Source: Cristatella mucedo (taxonomy: Eukaryota; Bryozoa; Phylactolaemata; Cristatellidae). Taken from it: a stretch of DNA of 64,000 nt. The stretch lies in the NCBI GenBank assembly GCA_009760855.2, contig WPIO01000155.1, positions 735,501 through 799,500 of the forward strand, written 5' to 3'. Position 1 is the first letter of the stretch. The number at the start of each line of letters is the position of its first letter. This document shows, piece by piece, positions 37,561-64,000 of this stretch. Below the pieces are notes generated by a model that saw only the letters and a program-made list of their open reading frames with translations, did no database searches and had not been told where the DNA came from. The position numbers and the translations under genes are program-made.

Positions 37561-39060
37561 AATACTGCTTGACTTTGCATACAGAATGTTTTGGGGATAC
37601 CCGTACTTCCTACGAGTCTGTCCGACTGGACGAGTTCCTACGAGTCATTCTACGAGCTCGAGCGCACCTCAGTCTGGCAGTCTCGTTCCGGTGGGAATGT
37701 CCACGGCGAGGGCTCGGCAAGGTCACCGGCTGTGCTAGCAAGCGCTAAAACGGCGGTGCCAGCTAAACTAGCCGATACATAGCTGACGATCATTATTTGC
37801 CATTATGCAATTATACGATAGTTTATTGCCGAGGCCGTCCGTATAAGAAGCTGGCAGGCACCCTGAGATAGGCTGGCAGTTGAAATTGCCGACTCAGCAT
37901 TGGCATTGGAGTTGTTTTGAGCTCTAGGCCTCAGAGCCGTTGGTGAACACCATGGGCGCGATTCAACGTCCGTCGCTGTCCAAATGTCCGGGACCGTAAT
38001 TTTCCGTAATCGTGGGCGTGTAGTACCGCAAAATGTATCCAACCGAAATTAATTTTTTTGAGTCATGTAAAGCAAGCAGAGGCGAACTTGCATGTTTAAT
38101 TTCACTCCGATACGAAAAGTACAAGCCGAGTCATGTATTTTTACAAAGCATAAACCTACACTGAAAGTTAAGCTGTATAAAAGTCACAAAAATGCACCTC
38201 AACACAAGCTTAATGCATCTACCTAGAATTACCAATGTTTTCAAAGTTGGGATACAAGTCGCATTTGATGTAGAGACGATACATTTGTTATCTGTAGACA
38301 TGTTGTAACCCGTTCGTATCCTGGTTACAAGTCGTTGGCATAATCCTTTTTTCTTTTATGCGTCAGTCGTCAGAGCTTTCTTTTGATCCCATTTCTAACA
38401 CATCTGTCTTTTGAAAGGTACCCTTAATAAATACATGCATATATATATATATATATGGGAAATTTTTATAAATATTTTCTAGACATTCCCCTTTATTAAA
38501 ACGTATTGATTCGACTGTTAGCTTAATTTAACAGCGCTATAACAAACTCGGATAATATCAAACTGCTGCAAAGAAACGTCATTTTCCCCGTCGCCCTTGA
38601 AGTTGAATGAACCGACGACTCCCTGACCCCTGACGCGTCGAGTAAAGGTCACATCAACTCAACTCATTTCGACCGTCGAGCGCTACGCCGGTGCTACCTA
38701 CTTACGGGCAGATTCTGAGGAAAAAACAAACGGAAGCCCACAAGCGCCGGGACCGCGCGTCGTATCGATAATAAGAATGACATATTTATTAAAAGAGCAA
38801 TGCCTCGGACCTGGGTCGCAGGGTTTGCGGCTGCAGCGATTGGCCGCGGGGGGGGGGGGCGAAGCGGGTGACAACTCCCCGAGCTTTCGTCCGCTGCAGA
38901 TCGAGCGAGTGACGCATTCTGGTCGCAATGCGAGCGGCGGCGCTTCGAGTCGTCTTCGCTCGAGCGGCTGACTACTTCACCGGGCAGCGCACGATGACAC
39001 ATGCAAGAGAGATAAATCTTCCTCCAGGATAAAGTGTCGACGGCTCCGCCAGCTCCGGCT
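37561..39060. other. 3' flank of the guanylyl cyclase gene, no recognised element
   Basis: Includes short TA (38,443-38,457) and G10 (38,850) runs. The open frames are unrecognised. The polyadenylation signal of the cyclase gene may lie here, but no position stands out. Confidence 0.4.
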
Positions 39061-39066
39061 AGATTT

Positions 39067-58947
<19,881 letters not shown>

Positions 58948-58949
58948 CT

Positions 58950-59342
58950 ACAAAAGCAAGGCACGCCGCATGGTCAGGTGGGTGGAGACAAGCCAGCCGC
59001 AGTCGATCCCAGTCTGAGCGTTGCCGTCGAAATGCTTCTGACGCCGTCCTTTGGCCAGCGGGTACGTTAATCCGAGGACAGGCATAATTGTGAAGTGACG
59101 GGAAATTAAAAAAAGATTTTTAGTTGGTGCCGACGTGCATGATTTACAGCGTGCTTAGCGATTAAGCGAACCTCGTGCTACGGCTAGTGTGTCTAGCAGC
59201 GTAGCACGCAGGTAGAGCTGAACCAAGATATAATCAAGTTTAGCTGCTAATCCACTTTGACTAATTGCAACATTTTGGTTAAAAGCAGGCCGTCAGGTCA
59301 TTTAAATAGGCCAAATTCCGGTTAGATTTTACTGGCTCAATT
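58950..59342. other. Sequence upstream of the first cyclase exon found
   Basis: No further exon of the ligand domain is visible here, so the preceding exon lies further right or beyond the window. Confidence 0.45.
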
Positions 59343-59450
<108 letters not shown>

Positions 59451-59684
59451 CTAGATTTTACTCGCTCAATTAGCTAATTCTGGGTGAAGCAACCTCGACT
59501 CAAAGTAAGCTGCGGCTCTCGATGTGGCGTCGCAATGCTTGCGCTAGCCCGCTCTTCAATCTCTTAGGAGAGCGTCGTTGCGATTTTGTGAATGCGTGAA
59601 AGTTAGGGGACTATTAAGAGAAAGATTGCGCACAGCTGGACGTGGTTTTAATTTGGAAAATTTCAGATGCACCTCATTCCGCCT

Positions 59685-59840
59685 GCGGTTGAGCCTTGGC
59701 CCGTGGGTAGATTCTCTTCCTTCACGACTCAGAGCTCTGGGTTGGAGCCCTGCAGAAGCGGGTGCCCACTGCAACCAGTGGTGACAGGTGCTCTTCTGCC
59801 GCTATGCAAATGAGACTGTTATATCAGCGAGAATTTTTTC
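59685..59840 (+). mobile_element. SINE-A copy, diverged
   Basis: B-box region CTGGGTTGGAGCCCTGCAG, body CCACTGCAACCAGTGGTGAC, tail CTCTTCTGCCGCTATGCAAA with GAGACTGTTATATCAGC. Confidence 0.8.
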
Positions 59841-59942
59841 TTCTTTTTTTTAGATGCCAACCGGTTGCAGTGCAGCTCCTACTCTGTAGCCCCGCATCCA
59901 GCCATTGGTCGAAAGAGCCACAGAATGAGATACATTTGTCGT

Positions 59943-59943
<1 letters not shown>

Positions 59944-59999
<56 letters not shown>

Positions 60000-60023
60000 G
60001 TATATATATGTGTATATATATGT

Positions 60024-60063
<40 letters not shown>

Positions 60064-60085
60064 GTATATGTATACCTATATATAC
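59944..60085. repeat. (TA)n microsatellite with GTATA variants
   Basis: About 140 bp of TA with regular TG/CA interruptions. Confidence 0.95.
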
Positions 60086-60419
60086 CTTAGTATTGCATTC
60101 ATTATAAGAACAATACTTATTATAACTATTATAGCCAGACATTTAAATGAGTCACCTAAGAAAACTTAATCTCTTGCTAGATACTTCACGCATGGTGACA
60201 AGAGAGAACTTCATTTATTTTTTATAGCATTCACACTGTCGGCACGCATAAGCGCACAAAAAAGAATTTCTGGTTGAATGTCTTTAAAGCCAGGGGCTAT
60301 CGTGATATTAGTCGTGAGTGTGTTCCTGGCTTTGGAAACACCTGCACCAAAGGAACTGCAACCGCAGGTCGCCACAGTACTTTTGATTGGTTACAGACTG
60401 TGTCTGAAGAGCTGGTGGT

Positions 60420-60550
60420 GATGCGATGTAGTATGCATACCAAAAGCCACTCAGGCTCTGATTGTCTAGCGAAAATTCCCGCGTAACAGGGACGCAGTTT
60501 TTGTGACTCTTTAGGGTTGATGTCAGACGGAGTTACATTGCATTACATAG
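60420..60550 (+). mobile_element. LINE-B 3' tail fragment
   Basis: ATGCATACCAAAAGCCACTC, CTCTGATTGTCTAGCG and CGTAACAGGGACGCAG, then GTCAGACGGAGTTACATTGC, follow the LINE-B 3' UTR in order with many changes. Confidence 0.7.
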
Positions 60551-60654
60551 TTCAGATAGGCAGGCCGGTGCAAGAGTATAACAGGGTTTAAAGGTGAATT
60601 ACGAAAGCTGGAAATCGATACGCTGCCTGATGGGGAGCTGGTGCACATCGGCGT

Positions 60655-61680
60655 TAATAATAATATATAATGATAATGCACTTGATAAAGCACTATCAAA
60701 TAACCCAATCTCTTTCTAGGCACTTTACATTTGCTGCAAAGGAAACACTATCGAATAGTGAGTGGTATCATGCTTGATAAACAACTTTAATAACATGGTT
60801 AGGGGTGACATGCACAGGGTCAGCATGCAAGTGCGGTTAGTGGCAGCATGCACAGTGTCAGCACGCATAAGCACAGGAAGAACGAATCATAGGGACCCAC
60901 TAAATGCTGTCCTAAATAGGTGTGTTTTCAAGTTCTTTTTAAATGTGGTCAGGTCAGGGGATGTTCTGACACAGGTCTCGAGGGAGTTCCAGGCTTTGGG
61001 AGCATACGAACTAAATGCACGGTCTCAGAAGGATTTGAGGTTTGTATGAGGTATTGGTAAACTGTTGGATTCCGAAAAGCGGGTGGTCCGATGCGTGGCC
61101 TGATGGGGGAGTAGATCTCATAGAGAGGGTGGAGCCAAAGAATGAATTGACCTAAAAGTGAGCGACAAAACCTTGAAGTCGATTCGTTGCTTGACTGGTA
61201 GCCAGTGCAGTTCGGCGAGATGTGATGTGGTAACTGTGACGCTCACGACAGACAACCCTAGCTACAGAGTTTTGCACCAGCTGCAATCGCCTGATCGCAC
61301 ATGCAGGTAGGCCAGCAAGCAGTGGGTTACATACGTCAAGGCGGGATGTCACAAATGCATGGACCAACTTAGACGGGGTATCCTTATCTAAACAAACCCA
61401 AATTTTAGCAATGTTATGTAGCTGAAAGTATGCAGACTTGATTGTGGAGCTGATGTCTAACGAGAGGTCACTTGACACCTAGATTTCGAGCTGATTCAAA
61501 AGGAGATATGCTGGCAGGGCCAATTTTGAGCGTCAGCCTTTCCAATTTCTGAATCACACTGTGTTTGCCCATAACTAATAAGTTAATTTTATCATCGCTT
61601 AGTTTAAGAAAATTTGCTGCCATCTATGTGCGGATGTCTTCAATACATGACGATAAGCGGTGGAACGCTGCAATTTTAAC
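60655..61680 (-). mobile_element. LINE-A copy, 5'-truncated
   Basis: On the minus strand it begins within the RT (ENLLKLNDDKT-like region near 61,600). It continues SSDLSLDISSTIKSAYFQLH, HAFVTSRLDVCNPLLAGLPA and QLVQNSVARVVCRERHSYHI, then a broken part, the 3' UTR and a TTATTATTA tail at 60,655. Confidence 0.9.
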
Positions 61681-62021
61681 GTGGGCGTCCGCCGAGTCAG
61701 GAGCAGCTGCTGAGTCTCGAACCATCTGCATGCACCTTATTGCATAGGCTGGAAGACCTGCTAGCGACGACTCACATAATTCAAGACAGGATATTGCAAA
61801 TGCACGGACCTATTTGTACGTGCTATTTCTGCGTCTAACCAGACCCGGATGTTGGCAATATAGCATGGCTGAAAGCTTGTCATTTGAGACGAGAGAGAGG
61901 CCGCTCGTCGCGTCGGGCGCTCGCTCGATTGGCAGCTGGGCAGCTCATGTTACCGACGACAAGCGTGCACCATTCAAGTTCCCCTGTTCAAATCTAAAAA
62001 GATTTTTTAGATGCACCAGCA

Positions 62022-62105
62022 TTTAATAATAATAATAATGTACTTGATAAAGCGCCCTCAGAGAACTTAATCTCTTTCTAGGCGCTTTACATTTGCTGCA
62101 TTTCA
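62022..62105 (-). mobile_element. LINE-A 3' tail fragment
   Basis: TAATAATAATAATGTACTTG, AAAGCGCCCTCAGAGAACTT and CTAGGCGCTTTACATTTGCT: the terminal 80 bp only, with an intact hairpin. Confidence 0.9.
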
Positions 62106-62109
62106 CCGT

Positions 62110-62558
62110 TTTGTAGCAAAGAGCGAGGATCCTGCCAAGTGCCTACCCACCAACGACAACAAATTGACACACGCGGCTCCTCCCCCTTTTGGCGGCATAC
62201 GAAGCGGGGCTAGGCTTGCGTCGTAGGACGCGTGCACGGTCCTTGAGTCGCGGAGCGCTTGGGTTTGCTTGCGTCACAGGGCGCTCGCTCGCGAGGAGGC
62301 ACTGCTGAATGCTCTGCTCACGGCGTCGCTCGCGACGGGTCTGACGCCGTCGCTTTGTGCTTTGCGGAATGGCCTTCCAAGTAAAATGCAGCTTCTGCTT
62401 TTTACTTGTAAACTCAACGGCAGACTTTAATAACGGCTTACGAACGAGCATTCCTGAGGCGGTCGTTATAATCCCGTAGCAATGGCGACTTTTCGGAGCG
62501 ATTGGCTTTGAAATCTGAGTGGAGAAAGCAGAGTTTAAAGTTTAAAGCTCTGAGTTTA
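62110..62558. other. GC-rich gene-free stretch
   Basis: A basic 102-codon open frame on the minus strand (62,143-62,451) has no recognised domain. I do not call it a gene. Confidence 0.35.
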
Positions 62559-62559
62559 A

Positions 62560-62720
62560 GAGTTTAACGGTCTGCAACTACTTTTTCCAGTAGCTTTGAT
62601 AGGAATGGCCGTAGGGAGACTGAGCGGAAGTCGTTAAAGTTCACCGGATCTTTCGTTGCTTTCTTCATGAGAAGCGTAGCAGCAGCATTTTTTAAACGTG
62701 GAGGCGAAAGACCAGCGGTG
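62560..62720 (-). mobile_element. LINE RT fragment
   Basis: In shifting frames the minus strand gives LLMKKATKDPVNFNDFRSVS and LRPFLSKLLEKVVADR, the conserved first RT block (LLKKPxxDPxNxxNYRPVS...LSKLLEKVV). The family (A or B) is uncertain. Confidence 0.7.
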
Positions 62721-63057
62721 CTAAGGACACATTTTTATGTTAGTTATGCCTGACAGTAGACAGATTGATGCATTCCAGAAGGAAAATGGCCTGTGTAAGT
62801 TCAACAGGTCTAGAAGTCTTCTTAGACTAAGTATTGAATTAGTGATTAATACTGTTTTACCGAAGGACGAATAAGCAGTACTCTTAAAGGGACTGTTTAA
62901 ACACAGTGGTAGAAAGTGGCTTGTGAAGTTACACACAGTCGCCGCTAATTAATACGACCTTAAAAGGAGTTGAGCTAACTAAAGAACAATAATCCAATCC
63001 CAAACCATCCCTGTTGGATTGGGTGGAAGAAAGAGATAAAAGTGTGAGAAGCAACAG

Positions 63058-64000
<943 letters not shown>

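Noticed and set aside
38694-39002. Additional 3' exon of the cyclase
   Set aside because: Exon 14 already ends in a stop after the conserved GKGxxxTYWL block, and this frame shows no related sequence.

Overview
The window is animal nuclear DNA. The coding sequence is split into exons with GT/AG splice sites. The recognisable genes are a ciliary dynein-assembly factor (Kintoun/DNAAF2), an ornithine decarboxylase antizyme with a programmed +1 frameshift, and a single-pass receptor guanylyl cyclase. The spaces between and inside them are filled with L2/CR1-type LINE fragments, tRNA-derived SINEs and very long microsatellites. This fits a repeat-rich invertebrate with motile cilia. A flatworm or other spiralian is my guess, but the lineage cannot be fixed from the sequence. 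All three genes read on the minus strand.

Layout. 1-5 kb: non-coding DNA, SINE/LINE scraps, a perfect 141-bp tandem duplication and a G-run minisatellite. 5.07-9.04 kb: the first coding exon of Kintoun, plus one well-bounded orphan exon that may belong to it. 9.3-24.2 kb: gene-free repeat territory. It holds a LINE interrupted by a SPIN-like hAT element, a 1-kb array of a CpG-dense 14-mer, degraded reverse transcriptase copies and a 1-kb GA tract. 24.8-29.4 kb: the antizyme gene. Two coding exons flank a 4-kb intron that carries an inverted pair of LINE-B copies and, just inside the 5' splice site, a CUG repeat. 31.5-32.6 kb: CpG-rich DNA. 35.3-35.9 kb: a Pif1/Helitron-type helicase fragment. 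39.07-58.95 kb: fourteen exons of the receptor guanylyl cyclase, from the middle of the ligand-binding domain to the stop codon. Every exon junction joins in frame. The N-terminal exons were not found and probably lie beyond the right edge. 59-64 kb: LINE/SINE remnants, ending in a large CAG array with 12-bp spacers that runs off the window.

Mobile elements. LINE-A is a non-LTR element with an AP-endonuclease, an RT and a tail of (ATT)n. LINE-B is a second RT family with a tail of (ATAC)n. SINE-A and SINE-B both have tRNA-like heads with A and B boxes. SINE-B ends in the same two-tier hairpin as LINE-A, which suggests it is mobilised by LINE-A. The three host genes show no operon-like link. 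They act in separate processes: dynein pre-assembly in the cytoplasm, polyamine feedback, and cGMP signalling at the plasma membrane.
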